From assembly GCA_902778055.1 (NCBI GenBank), contig CACYWL010000015.1:58469-122468 (forward strand): a stretch of DNA of 64,000 bases. The letters are read 5' to 3'. Numbering within the stretch: the first letter of the stretch is position 1; each line of letters begins with the position of its first letter. A program made the translations under genes and the position numbers. Below, one piece after another: positions 1 through 9,497 of this stretch. The notes under the pieces were generated by a model. The model was given only the letters and a program-made list of their open reading frames with translations, ran no database searches and had not been told where the DNA came from. This stretch comes from an uncultured Eubacteriales bacterium (lineage in GTDB: Bacteria > Bacillota > Clostridia > Christensenellales > Aristaeellaceae).

Positions 1-115
1 TTCCGCAGCCTCAATCGTCGCGGACGCTCCTTGGAGCGGAGCGACCGCTTGTTTCGGCTGACTCGCTCGGGGCGCTTCTGCCTGCGGCAGACAGCCCACT
101 GGGCTGACGCTCCCC
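1..115. other. Left edge, no gene recognised
   Basis: This GC-rich stretch lies beyond the 3' end of asnB. It contains no convincing coding sequence. The short plus-strand reading frame that crosses it runs antisense into asnB and has an arginine- and serine-rich composition typical of a shadow. No clear terminator with a T-run was found. Confidence 0.4.
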
Positions 116-1696
116 TCACTCCCCGCTTTGTCCATAGTTTGAAAGAACGCGGGCGGAGGGGTCGTCCACATCACAGCCGGGCCAGGATTTGTTGGGCATC
201 CAGAAGCCGGGAATCATACGGGCCTGACCGGGATAATACTGCTCGAACAGCTCCCGGTACAGGAGGCTTTCCTTCGTGAAGGGCGGGCAGTAGTCATACC
301 GCGCGGCTTTTTCCGCGAACTCCTCATCGGTATAGCAGGTTTCCGCATAGGCCTTCAGATCATTGACCATGCTGTGGCCGACGGCATCAGAGAAGGCGGC
401 CTTCTGCCGCCAGAGAATCTCATCCGGCAGGATGTGATCCCCGGCGAAGGCTTTGCGGATCAGATATTTGCCCATGTTATGCCGGTTCATCTTCAGCTCC
501 GGATCGATGCTCATGGCATAGCGGACGAATTTCAGATCGCCGAAGGGAACTCTGGCTTCCAGGGAATTGACGGAGATGCACCGGTCCGCCCGGAGCACGT
601 CGTAAACATGCAGCTCCCGGATCCGCTTTTCCGCCTCCTCCTGGAAAGCGGCGGCGGAGGGGGCGAAATCGGTATACTTGTAGCCGAAGAGCTCATCGGA
701 GATTTCCCCGGTCAGCAGCACCCGGATATCCGTATGCTCATGGATCCATTTGCAGACCAGATACATGCCGATGGAGGCCCGGATGGTCGTGATATCCCAG
801 GTGCCCAGCAGCTCCACCACCGTGGGCAGGGCTTCCAGGACGTCCTTCTCGGAGATGATGACCTCGGTGTGCTCGCTGCCGATATAATCGGCGGCCATGC
901 GGGCATACTTCAGGTCGATGGCGTCCACATCCATGCCGATGGCAAAGGTGCGGATCGGGTGATTCAGCATCTTCTGCGCGATGGCGCAGACCAGGGAGGA
1001 ATCCAGCCCGCCGGAGAGGAGAAAGCCCAGCGGCGCGTCCGCGTCCAGCCGCTTTTCCACGCCGTCCATCAGCAGCCGGCGGAGCTTTTTGCAGACCTCG
1101 TCCTCCGTTTTCATGGTGAAATAGCCCACATAGGCGGGATCGGCATACCGGACGAATTCGCCGTCCACCCAGTAGTGCCCGGGCGGGAAGGGCAGGATCG
1201 TGTCGCACATGCCGATCAGGTTTTTCGGCTCGCTGGCAAAGGCCATCCCGCCGCCCCGGACTTCCCCGTAATACAGGGGGCGGATGCCGATGGGATCCCG
1301 GGCGGCGATCAGCTTCTGCCGGCGGCCGTCCCAGAGAATCAGGGCGAACTCCGCGTCCAGGGTTTTGAACATTTCCACGCCGTATTCCCGATAGAGCGGC
1401 AGCAGGATCTCACAGTCGCTTTCGCTTTTGATCGGCCAGGTTTCCATGAGCCTGGCCCGCAGGGGACGAAAGCCGTACAGCTCCCCGTTGCAGACCACGT
1501 AATCGTCCTCGAGCCGGAAGGGCTGCATGCCCTCCTCGTGCAGGCCCATGATGGCCAGCCGGTGGAAGGCCAGCAGGCCGCCGGGGATATCCGCCATCCG
1601 GCTCATATCCGGACCGCGGGAAATCGTCCGGTCGAAACAGGTTTTCACCAGGTCCCGGGGAAACCGGGCGCCTGTCATTCCCAGGATAGAACACAT
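116..1696 (-). CDS. asnB: Asparagine synthase (glutamine-hydrolysing)
   Basis: A cytoplasmic enzyme that makes asparagine from aspartate, ATP and glutamine. The 526-residue product begins MCSILGMTG, so Cys2 is positioned as the class II glutaminase nucleophile once Met1 is removed. The glutaminase domain fills about residues 1-190. The synthetase domain follows, with the PP-loop motif LSGGLDSSL near residue 230 and the later LLTGEISDELFGY stretch, both typical of AsnB. GGAGG lies nine bases before the ATG, which fixes the start. It is downstream of dapL on the same strand after a 133-base gap with hairpin potential, so the two are probably co-transcribed. Length and motifs match the compact bacterial AsnB type. 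Confidence 0.93.
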   Translation of the reverse strand: MCSILGMTGARFPRDLVKTCFDRTISRGPDMSRMADIPGGLLAFHRLAIMGLHEEGMQPFRLEDDYVVCNGELYGFRPLRARLMETWPIKSESDCEILLPLYREYGVEMFKTLDAEFALILWDGRRQKLIAARDPIGIRPLYYGEVRGGGMAFASEPKNLIGMCDTILPFPPGHYWVDGEFVRYADPAYVGYFTMKTEDEVCKKLRRLLMDGVEKRLDADAPLGFLLSGGLDSSLVCAIAQKMLNHPIRTFAIGMDVDAIDLKYARMAADYIGSEHTEVIISEKDVLEALPTVVELLGTWDITTIRASIGMYLVCKWIHEHTDIRVLLTGEISDELFGYKYTDFAPSAAAFQEEAEKRIRELHVYDVLRADRCISVNSLEARVPFGDLKFVRYAMSIDPELKMNRHNMGKYLIRKAFAGDHILPDEILWRQKAAFSDAVGHSMVNDLKAYAETCYTDEEFAEKAARYDYCPPFTKESLLYRELFEQYYPGQARMIPGFWMPNKSWPGCDVDDPSARVLSNYGQSGE

Positions 1697-1829
1697 ATCT
1701 TGATCCTCCGGTTTCTTCCGGAAGCGCCTGAAGACCGGGGACGGGAACCCCGCCCGTATGCCTGTCCCGAACCGCCGCGAAGCGTGCGGTTCGTTCGGGA
1801 ACGGAAGATCAGCGCTTCCGTCATATTTG
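1697..1829 (-). other. dapL-asnB intergenic spacer with inverted repeat
   Basis: A 133-base spacer between dapL and asnB. Around 1767-1805 the plus strand has CCCGAACCGC followed after a short loop by GCGGTTCGTTCGGG, which could fold as a bulged hairpin. There is no T-run on the minus strand, so it looks more like a processing or stability element than a terminator. Confidence 0.4.
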
Positions 1830-3020
1830 TCAGGTGCGTTTTTGCAAAAGCTTCAGGAGCCGTGCGGCGGCTTCGCGGGTATCGGCGGGATCGCCGAAGG
1901 TGGAGAAGCGGAAGAAACCCTCGCCGCAGGCGCCGAAGCCCGCGCCGGGGGTTCCGATGACCTGAATTTCGTTCAGCAGCAGGTCAAAGTATTCCCAGCT
2001 TCCGACTCCGTCCGGGCACTTCATCCAGATATACGGCGCGTTTCGGCCGCCCCAGTAGCGGATATCGGCCTGATCCAGCGCCTGCATGAGCACCCGGGCG
2101 TTGTCCTTGTAGACCCGGATGTTGTCATGAATCTGGCGCCGGCCTTCCTCCGTGAAAACCGCGGCGCCGCCCCGCTGGAGAATATAGGAGACGCCGTTGG
2201 TTTTGGTGGTGCGGTTTCGCACCCACATGGCGTTCAGGGAAAGCCCGCAGCGCTCCAGATCCTTCGGAATCACGGTATAGCCCAGACGGGTGCCCGTGAA
2301 GCCCGCGGTTTTGGACAGGGAACAGATTTCGACGGCACAGGTCCGGGCGCCGGGGATTTCAAAAATGCTGTGGGGCAGGTCCTCCTCAATGAAGGCCTCA
2401 TAGGCGGCGTCGAAGAGAATGAGGGCGCCGCGGGCGTTGGCCCAGGCAACCCAGCGGGAAAGCTGCTCCCGGCTGTAGGCCGCGCCGGTGGGATTGTTCG
2501 GGGAACAGAGATAGACCAGATCGGCCTCCAGACCATCCTCCGGCAGGGGCAGGAACTGATTTTCCGGGCCGGAGGGCAGATGCAGGATTTCCCGCCCGGC
2601 CATAATGTTCGCGTCCACATAGGCGGGATAGGCCGGCTCCATGATCAGCGCGCGGTTCTTCCGGTCGAAGAGATCCAGAATATCGCCCAGCTCATCGCTG
2701 GCGCCGCTGGAAACGAAGATTTCGTCCGGGGAGAGAAGGACGCCGCGCCTCCGATAGTAATCCGCCGCCGCTTCCCGGAAGAAGGGAGCGCCGCACTCCG
2801 GCATGTAGCCGTGAAAGCTTTCCTTTGCCGACTGATCGTCTACGGCGCCGTGCAGCGCCCGGATCACGGCCGGCGCCAGGGGAAGGGAGACGTCCCCGAT
2901 GCCCATGCGGTACAGATGCGAGCCCGGATTGGCCTCCAGATAGGCCTGGGTCTTTTCGGCAATATGATGAAAAAGATAGGATTCCTTCAGATTCGTGTAG
3001 CTGAGATTGGGCGTCAGCAT
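1830..3020 (-). CDS. dapL: LL-diaminopimelate aminotransferase-type PLP enzyme
   Basis: A fold-type I aminotransferase of 396 residues. The best match is DapL, which converts tetrahydrodipicolinate directly to LL-diaminopimelate for lysine and peptidoglycan. Visible motifs are the N-terminal YLFHHIAEKT and MGIGDVSLPLAP segments, CSPNNPTGAAYSREQL (cofactor phosphate and substrate region), and CSLSKTAGFTGTRLGY with the Schiff-base lysine. These are characteristic of DapL rather than AspC. I chose the ATG at 3020 because AGGTGA lies just upstream; a start 11 codons earlier would add residues encoded by the terminator tail. The gene heads the dapL-asnB unit behind a promoter and terminator-type leader. 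Confidence 0.9.
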   Translation of the reverse strand: MLTPNLSYTNLKESYLFHHIAEKTQAYLEANPGSHLYRMGIGDVSLPLAPAVIRALHGAVDDQSAKESFHGYMPECGAPFFREAAADYYRRRGVLLSPDEIFVSSGASDELGDILDLFDRKNRALIMEPAYPAYVDANIMAGREILHLPSGPENQFLPLPEDGLEADLVYLCSPNNPTGAAYSREQLSRWVAWANARGALILFDAAYEAFIEEDLPHSIFEIPGARTCAVEICSLSKTAGFTGTRLGYTVIPKDLERCGLSLNAMWVRNRTTKTNGVSYILQRGGAAVFTEEGRRQIHDNIRVYKDNARVLMQALDQADIRYWGGRNAPYIWMKCPDGVGSWEYFDLLLNEIQVIGTPGAGFGACGEGFFRFSTFGDPADTREAAARLLKLLQKRT

Positions 3021-3037
3021 GGGATCACCTCCGAACG

Positions 3038-3088
3038 GAAAAAATGAAAACAAGGCAAAGAATCCTGAAACAGGACGCCTTTGCCTTG
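3038..3088 (-). terminator. Leader terminator/attenuator of dapL-asnB
   Basis: On the minus strand CAAGGCAAAG (3088-3079) pairs perfectly with CTTTGCCTTG (3060-3051), with an inner TCCTG/CAGGA stem. TTTTCATTTTTT follows directly. The hairpin starts only a few bases after the predicted transcription start and lies before dapL, so it is placed as a promoter-proximal attenuator. Its 5' arm GGCAAAGGCGTCCTG closely matches those of glnA and glmS. Confidence 0.7.
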
Positions 3089-3096
3089 CTGGGTGA

Positions 3097-3126
3097 ATGG
3101 TATCACTCCGACAGGAAAAATGTCAA
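3097..3126 (-). promoter_or_regulatory. Sigma-A-type promoter of dapL-asnB
   Basis: On the minus strand TTGACA (3126-3121) is followed after 18 bases by TACCAT (3102-3097). The -35 box is perfect and the -10 box matches four of six consensus bases. Confidence 0.6.
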
Positions 3127-3154
3127 GAAAAGAAAGACGCAAAACGAAAGACAG

Positions 3155-3254
3155 AACAAAGGGAATACAATCAGACCGGGAGGCCGCAGGGGTTTTGGAT
3201 CCGGCCGGCGGGAACGGGAAAAACAGAAGAATCAGAAACAAAGGGAATACAATC
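3155..3254. repeat. Two-copy direct repeat between divergent units
   Basis: The 17-base sequence ACAAAGGGAATACAATC occurs within 3155-3172 and again within 3236-3254. Both copies lie between the dapL promoter and the glnA promoter. The second copy sits directly upstream of the glnA -35 box. Position suggests a binding site for a shared regulator, which is inference. Confidence 0.55.
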
Positions 3255-3261
3255 CGCCCTC

Positions 3262-3290
3262 TTGACAGGGGAAAAGGGGGATGCTAAGAT
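3262..3290 (+). promoter_or_regulatory. Sigma-A-type promoter of glnA
   Basis: TTGACA at 3262-3267, a 17-base spacer and TAAGAT at 3285-3290 form a near-consensus promoter. The predicted start is near 3297, immediately before the leader hairpin. Confidence 0.75.
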
Positions 3291-3299
3291 GCGCGCATC

Positions 3300-3347
3300 A
3301 GGGCAAGGGCGCCGTGAAAAGTGGCGCGTCTTGCTCTCTTTCTTTTT
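3300..3347 (+). terminator. Leader terminator/attenuator of glnA
   Basis: AGGGCAAG (3300-3307) pairs with CTTGCTCT (3330-3337) and GCGCC (3309-3313) with GGCGC (3323-3327). A CTTTCTTTTT tail follows. The structure begins about three bases after the predicted transcription start, so most transcripts should end here unless something prevents folding. It shares GGCAAGGGCG with the dapL and glmS leaders. Confidence 0.75.
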
Positions 3348-3450
3348 ATGGGACGCCGGGCGGATGCGCGGACCGATACCGGCTGACTCCGGGCGGAAGG
3401 AAACAAAACGGCGTTCCCGGGAAGAAACATGTTGATTGGAGGTCAGAATC

Positions 3451-4782
<1,332 letters not shown>

Positions 4783-4827
4783 TCAGAGCCCGAATGAAAT
4801 ATCAGCGTTTTCTGGAGAAAGGAAGGG

Positions 4828-5391
4828 ATGAAGCCGATGGCGAGAATTGTGGTTGCCAGCCGCTCGGAGGACAGCCGATCAAAGCTTTCCGCGCTTCTGA
4901 CTTCCTCCGGATTTCAGGTGTTTCGCTGCTGCTGCTCGGGAAGCGAGCTGCGGCGGGCACTGGGCGAAAGCGAAGACTGCGTTGTGGTGATGGTCGGCCT
5001 GATGCCCGACTGCATGCCGGACGATCTTCTCTGGGATTACAGGGAAAGCGTCCAGATTCTGCTGATTGCCCGGCAGCCGGCTTTGGACAATGTGGAATCC
5101 CCGGAGATCTTCCGGCTGACGCTGCCCGCGTCCGGTCAGGCTGTGATCGGCGCGGTGGAGATGCTGTCCCAGCTGCACCGGATGCGTCTTCCCCGCAGGA
5201 CAGGGGAGAGCCGGGAGCTGGTGGACCGGGCGAAGGCCATGCTGATGAAACAGAAGAACCTGACGGAACCGGAGGCGCACCGGGCCATGCAGCAGTATGC
5301 CATGAACCACGGAATGAAGATGGCGGAATTTGCGAGGCGGATTCTGGAACAGTCGGAGGAAGGCTGCGACGCGCTTCAGTCCGAGAATTGA
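4828..5391 (+). CDS. ANTAR-domain antitermination regulator (NasR/AmiR type)
   Basis: A 187-residue cytoplasmic protein. The N-terminal 120 residues resemble a CheY-like pseudo-receiver (MARIVVASRSEDSRSKL at the start) but lack an obvious phospho-acceptor DD pair. The C-terminal third, with RAKAMLMKQKNLTEPEAHRA and FARRIL, is a clear ANTAR RNA-binding domain. Such proteins bind paired hairpins in nascent RNA and stop terminator formation. In clostridia a regulator of this type commonly follows glnA and controls glnA or ammonium transport. Here it is 45 bases after glnA and upstream of the glmS leader terminator, so both leaders are natural candidate targets. The target assignment is inference. 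Confidence 0.85.
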   Translation: MKPMARIVVASRSEDSRSKLSALLTSSGFQVFRCCCSGSELRRALGESEDCVVVMVGLMPDCMPDDLLWDYRESVQILLIARQPALDNVESPEIFRLTLPASGQAVIGAVEMLSQLHRMRLPRRTGESRELVDRAKAMLMKQKNLTEPEAHRAMQQYAMNHGMKMAEFARRILEQSEEGCDALQSEN

Positions 5392-5423
5392 GCCTGGATC
5401 CGGATATAATGTATTATAACGTA

Positions 5424-5452
5424 TTGACACGCGCCCCGGAAAATGGTATGAT
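5424..5452 (+). promoter_or_regulatory. Sigma-A-type promoter of glmS
   Basis: TTGACA at 5424-5429, a 17-base spacer and TATGAT at 5447-5452. The predicted start near 5459 is four bases before the leader hairpin. Confidence 0.75.
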
Positions 5453-5462
5453 TCCCGGCAAC

Positions 5463-5510
5463 AGGGCAAGGGGGTCCTGGGGTACGGATCCCTTTGCCCT
5501 TTCGATTTTT
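5463..5510 (+). terminator. Leader terminator/attenuator of glmS
   Basis: A 15-base-pair stem joins AGGGCAAGGGGGTCC (5463-5477) to GGATCCCTTTGCCCT (5486-5500) across an eight-base loop. TTCGATTTTT follows. It lies between the glmS promoter and the glmS ribosome binding site, so it can act on glmS and pyrG. The 5' arm resembles the dapL and glnA leaders closely. Confidence 0.75.
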
Positions 5511-5526
5511 ACGGGAGGAACAGAGC

Positions 5527-7395
5527 ATGTGCGGAATCGTTGGATACACCGGGCGCAGGCAGGCGGCCCCGATCCTGCTGGACGGGCTGGCCAGGCTGGA
5601 ATACAGGGGATATGACTCCGCCGGGCTGGCGGTGCGGGACGGATCGGCCCCGGCCGAGATGGTGAAAGCTCTGGGAAAGCTTTACCATCTGGCGGACAAG
5701 ACGGATCAGGGGAGGACGCTGCCCGGCACCTGCGGCATCGGCCATACCCGCTGGGCGACCCACGGGGATCCCAGCCTCCTGAACGCCCATCCGCATGTGA
5801 GCGGAAAATGCTCGGGCTCCGGCAGCGGGCCGGTGGAGTGCGACGTGGTGGGGGTTCACAACGGAATCATCGAGAACTTTACGGAGCTGAAGGAAAAGCT
5901 GCTTCGCCACAATTATGCCTTTTACAGCGAGACGGACACGGAGGTCGCGGTCAAGCTGGTGGATTACTACTACAAGAAATACAAGATCGGGCCGGTGGAC
6001 GCGATTACCCGGACCATGGTCCGGGTGCGGGGAAGCTATGCGCTGGCCCTGATGTTCAGGGATTATCCCGGAGAGATCTTTGTGGCCAGAAAGGATTCGC
6101 CGCTGGTCATCGGCACGGCGGAGGAGGAGTCCTTCCTGGCCTCCGACGTGCCGGCGATCCTGAAATATACGCGGAACGTCTATTACATCGACAACCTGCA
6201 GGTGGGACGGATCAGCCCGGGAGAGGTCCGATTCTATGACCTGAACGGGGACGAGGTGCAGCTGCCCCTGACGGAGATCACCTGGGACACGGCCGCGGCG
6301 GAGAAGGACGGCTATGAGCACTTCATGCTCAAGGAGATTCACGAGCAGCCCAGGGCCGTTCGGGACACCCTGAACAGCCTGGTCCGGGACGGAAGGATCA
6401 GCCTGGAGGAGACCGGACTGACGGAGGAGATGCTCCGAAGCTTCCGGCAGATCGACATCGTGGCCTGCGGCTCCGCCTGGCATGTGGGAATGGCGTCCCA
6501 GTACGTGATTGAGGATCTCGCCGGGGTTCCGGTCCGGGTCGAGCTGGCCAGCGAATACCGGTACCGCAGCATTCCCTCCTCGCCGGACACGCTGGTGATC
6601 ATCATTTCCCAGAGCGGGGAGACGGCGGACAGCCTGGCGGCGCTGCGGGTCGCGAAGGAACGAGGGGCGGTGACCCTGGCGGTCGTGAACGTCATGGGCT
6701 CCACCATCGCCCGGGAAGCGGACCATACCCTGTACACCCTTGCCGGGCCGGAGATCGCCGTGGCGACGACCAAGGCCTACAGCGCCCAGCTGATCGCGAT
6801 GGACGTGCTGGCGGTTCAGCTGGCCGCGGTGCGCGGAGCGATCACGGAGGAGCAGACCGAGGGCTATCTGAAGGCACTGGCCGCCATTCCGGACCAGATC
6901 GGACGGGTGCTGGAGGAGAAGCAGCGGCTGCAGTGGTTCTCCTCCAAAATCGCGAACACGCACGATATCTTCTTCATCGGCCGGGGCCTGGACTATGCCA
7001 TCAGCCTCGAGGGCAGCCTGAAGATGAAGGAGATCAGCTACATTCATTCCGAGGCCTACGCGGCGGGAGAGCTGAAGCACGGGACGATCAGCCTGATCGA
7101 GCAGAATACGCTGGTCATCGGGGTGCTGACCCAGAGCAGCCTGTTCGAGAAGACGGTCAGCAACATGCTCGAGTGCAGGAGCCGCGGCGCGTATCTGATG
7201 GGGCTGACCACGAACGGGAATTTCTCCGTGGAGGATTCGGTGAACTTCACCGTGTATGTGCCGAAGACCGATGAGCATTTCATCGCGTCCCTGGCGATCG
7301 TGCCCCTGCAGCTGCTGGGCTACTATACCAGCGTGAACCGGGGCCTGGATGTGGACAAGCCGAGAAATCTGGCGAAAAGCGTGACGGTGGAATAA
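5527..7395 (+). CDS. glmS: Glutamine-fructose-6-phosphate aminotransferase (isomerising)
   Basis: Makes glucosamine-6-phosphate from fructose-6-phosphate and glutamine, the first step to UDP-GlcNAc and peptidoglycan. The 622-residue protein starts MCGIVGYTG with Cys2 as glutaminase nucleophile, followed by [12 protein letters not shown] and GHTRWATHG. Two SIS sugar isomerase domains follow, with [10 protein letters not shown] and [13 protein letters not shown] near residue 365, and the family C-terminus [14 protein letters not shown] start at ATG 5527, preceded by GGGAGG, because Cys2 must follow Met1. No glmS ribozyme core was found in the 68-base leader. A 56-base gap separates it from pyrG, so both probably share the leader. 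Confidence 0.96.
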   Translation: MCGIVGYTGRRQAAPILLDGLARLEYRGYDSAGLAVRDGSAPAEMVKALGKLYHLADKTDQGRTLPGTCGIGHTRWATHGDPSLLNAHPHVSGKCSGSGSGPVECDVVGVHNGIIENFTELKEKLLRHNYAFYSETDTEVAVKLVDYYYKKYKIGPVDAITRTMVRVRGSYALALMFRDYPGEIFVARKDSPLVIGTAEEESFLASDVPAILKYTRNVYYIDNLQVGRISPGEVRFYDLNGDEVQLPLTEITWDTAAAEKDGYEHFMLKEIHEQPRAVRDTLNSLVRDGRISLEETGLTEEMLRSFRQIDIVACGSAWHVGMASQYVIEDLAGVPVRVELASEYRYRSIPSSPDTLVIIISQSGETADSLAALRVAKERGAVTLAVVNVMGSTIAREADHTLYTLAGPEIAVATTKAYSAQLIAMDVLAVQLAAVRGAITEEQTEGYLKALAAIPDQIGRVLEEKQRLQWFSSKIANTHDIFFIGRGLDYAISLEGSLKMKEISYIHSEAYAAGELKHGTISLIEQNTLVIGVLTQSSLFEKTVSNMLECRSRGAYLMGLTTNGNFSVEDSVNFTVYVPKTDEHFIASLAIVPLQLLGYYTSVNRGLDVDKPRNLAKSVTVE

Positions 7396-7451
7396 AGCCG
7401 GAATCAGGGGACGGACGGGATGCGGATCGGAAGAAAGGGAGGGGAGAAGGC

Positions 7452-9071
7452 GTGAAGGACAGCACAAAATACATTTTCGTGACCGGCGGCGTGGTTTCCG
7501 GACTGGGCAAGGGAATCACCGCGGCTTCCCTGGGACGGCTGCTGAAGGCCCGGGGCCTGAAGGTCGCGGCCCAGAAGCTGGATCCCTATATCAACACGGA
7601 TCCCGGCACCATGAGCCCCTACCAGCACGGGGAGGTTTACGTGACCGAGGACGGCGCGGAGACAGACCTGGATCTGGGGCACTATGAGCGGTTCATCGAC
7701 GAGGATCTGAACCGGTATTCCAACCTGACCACGGGCAAGGTCTATGCCAACGTGATCCAGAAGGAGCGGCAGGGAGGCTATCTCGGCTCCACGGTACAGA
7801 CGATCCCGCATATCACGGACGAGATCAAGCGCTTCATCTACCGGGTCGGGGAAAAGACCGACGCGGACGTGGTCATCACCGAGATCGGCGGAACCATCGG
7901 CGACATCGAGAGCCAGCCCTTCATCGAGGCAATCCGGCAGGTCGGCCTGGAAGCGGGCCGGGAGAACGTGCTGTACATCCACGTGACGCTGGTGCCCTAT
8001 CTGAAGGCCAGCGGGGAGCACAAGTCCAAGCCCACCCAGCACAGCGTCAAGGAGCTGCAGGGGATGGGCATCAGCCCGAACATCATCGTGCTGCGGGCGG
8101 ACGAGAAGATCACGGATGAGAGCATCTTTTCGAAGATTGCGCATTTCTGCAACGTGAAGGATGACTGCGTCATCGAGAACACTACGCTGCCAACCCTGTA
8201 TGCGGCGCCGCTGATGCTGGAGAAGGCGGGGCTGGCGGCGGTGGTCTGCCGGGAGCTGGGGCTGAAAAGCCCGGCGCCGAACCTGAAGGACTGGGAAAAC
8301 CTGGTGGAGCGGATCGCCCATCAGACGCGGACGGTCCGGATCGGCCTGGTGGGAAAATATGTCCAGCTGCATGACGCCTATCTTTCCGTCGCGGAGGCGC
8401 TGCGCCACGCGGGCTATGCCCAGGATGTGAAGACGGAGATTGAATGGATCGATTCCGAAAGGCTGACGGAAAACACCGCGGAGGACATCCTGGGCCCGAT
8501 GGACGGCATCATCGTGCCGGGCGGCTTCGGCGGCCGGGGCATCGAGGGGATGATCCTGGCGGCAAAATACGCCCGGGAGCATCATGTGCCCTATTTCGGC
8601 ATCTGCCTGGGCATGCAGGTGGCGGTCATCGAGTATGCCCGGAACGCGGCGGGGCTGGCCGGCGCGAACTCCAGGGAGTTTGACGAGGAAGCCCCGCATA
8701 AGGTGATCAACTTCATGCCGGGCCAGAACGACGAGATCGACAAGGGCGGCACCCTGCGGCTGGGCCGGTATCCCTGCGTCCTGCAGGAGGGGACCGTGAT
8801 CGCGGAATGCTACGGCATGACGCAGATCAGCGAGCGGCACCGCCACCGTTACGAATTTGCCAACGAGTACAGGGAGACCCTGCAGCAGGCCGGGCTCTGC
8901 CTGTCCGGCCTGTCACCGGACGGCCTGCTGGTGGAAACCGTGGAAATTCCGGGAGAAGAATTCTACATCGGCGTCCAGTTCCATCCGGAATTCAAAAGCA
9001 GGCCCAACAAGCCCCATCCGCTGTTCCTGGGCTTTATCGGCGCGGCACTCAGGGCTTCGACGATGGTATAA
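7452..9071 (+). CDS. pyrG: CTP synthase
   Basis: Amidates UTP to CTP with ATP and glutamine, in the cytoplasm. The 539-residue protein has the N-terminal synthetase motif [13 protein letters not shown], the [12 protein letters not shown] segment, and a C-terminal class I glutaminase domain with GICLGMQ (nucleophilic Cys) and the catalytic FHPEF motif. Start is a GTG at 7452 with GGAGG-like AGGGAGGGG upstream. It follows glmS closely on the same strand. Together with asnB, glnA and glmS it makes four glutamine-forming or glutamine-consuming enzymes in 9 kb, which suggests joint nitrogen control, though only the first three units have their own leader terminator. Confidence 0.96.
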   Translation: MKDSTKYIFVTGGVVSGLGKGITAASLGRLLKARGLKVAAQKLDPYINTDPGTMSPYQHGEVYVTEDGAETDLDLGHYERFIDEDLNRYSNLTTGKVYANVIQKERQGGYLGSTVQTIPHITDEIKRFIYRVGEKTDADVVITEIGGTIGDIESQPFIEAIRQVGLEAGRENVLYIHVTLVPYLKASGEHKSKPTQHSVKELQGMGISPNIIVLRADEKITDESIFSKIAHFCNVKDDCVIENTTLPTLYAAPLMLEKAGLAAVVCRELGLKSPAPNLKDWENLVERIAHQTRTVRIGLVGKYVQLHDAYLSVAEALRHAGYAQDVKTEIEWIDSERLTENTAEDILGPMDGIIVPGGFGGRGIEGMILAAKYAREHHVPYFGICLGMQVAVIEYARNAAGLAGANSREFDEEAPHKVINFMPGQNDEIDKGGTLRLGRYPCVLQEGTVIAECYGMTQISERHRHRYEFANEYRETLQQAGLCLSGLSPDGLLVETVEIPGEEFYIGVQFHPEFKSRPNKPHPLFLGFIGAALRASTMV

Positions 9072-9132
9072 AACGAAAGTTCACCGGGCGGACGGCTTCT
9101 GTTTTCTGTCTGTTTTTCTGCGCTTCAGCTTA

Positions 9133-9160
9133 TTGACAACGGACAAAACAGGGTTATAAT
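9133..9160 (+). promoter_or_regulatory. Promoter of T-box-controlled transporter
   Basis: TTGACA at 9133-9138, 16-base spacer and a perfect TATAAT at 9155-9160. Predicted start near 9167. Confidence 0.75.
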
Positions 9161-9166
9161 GACGCA

Positions 9167-9430
9167 AAAGCGACGATCAAGGCGAGTAGCCGGGTCAAAA
9201 CGGCATCCAGAGAGCCCCGCGTTTGCTGCGAGCGGGGAGGCCGCGGATCGGTGAAGTTCCCCTTGTAGGCTTCCCGCTGAAACCGGAAGGGCGCGTAGGC
9301 GGCGACGGAATGCGGCCGTTATCATCCGCGGGGCAGATGACTGTCTGCCGCAGAGGCCGCTTTTTGCGGCGAACCAGAGGTGGTACCACGATGCTGAGTC
9401 GTCCTTCGGAAAAATCCGGAGGATTTTTTA
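9167..9430 (+). ncRNA. T-box riboswitch leader
   Basis: A tRNA-sensing leader. The T-box core AGAGGTGGTACCACG lies at 9376-9390 and is followed by the terminator TCCTTCGGA/TCCGGAGGA (9402-9423) with six T. Stem I signs are AGTA (9185-9188), AGAGAG (9209-9214), an apical hairpin around 9215-9237, and a specifier-side GTGAA (9251-9255). The triplet right after GAA is GTT (Val); one base later it is TTC (Phe). The base after TGG in the T-box bulge is T, which should pair with discriminator A. That argues against tRNA-Trp, which has G. It controls the importer genes downstream. Confidence 0.88.
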
Positions 9431-9497
9431 TTTCCGTTTTTTCTTCCCGGCCGGGAGAAAAAGATAAAAAGCAAGAGAAACTGAAGGAGGATACACC

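Noticed and set aside
374..1960. Long plus-strand reading frame opposite asnB
   Set aside because: It is antisense to a clear asparagine synthase, has no domain, and arises because GC-rich codon use keeps the opposite frame open.
3155..3254. Insertion-sequence ends around the dapL-glnA spacer
   Set aside because: The 17-base repeats are direct, not inverted, enclose no transposase, and flank only promoter DNA.
3291..3450. Glutamine riboswitch (glnA RNA) or ANTAR target in the glnA leader
   Set aside because: The conserved glnA RNA junction is not visible, and no six-base loop with A1 and G4 occurs in a paired arrangement; a simple terminator fits better.
5392..5526. glmS ribozyme upstream of glmS
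   Set aside because: The leader from predicted start to ATG is about 68 bases and is filled by a terminator hairpin; the ribozyme core of roughly 150 bases cannot fit and its conserved motifs are absent.
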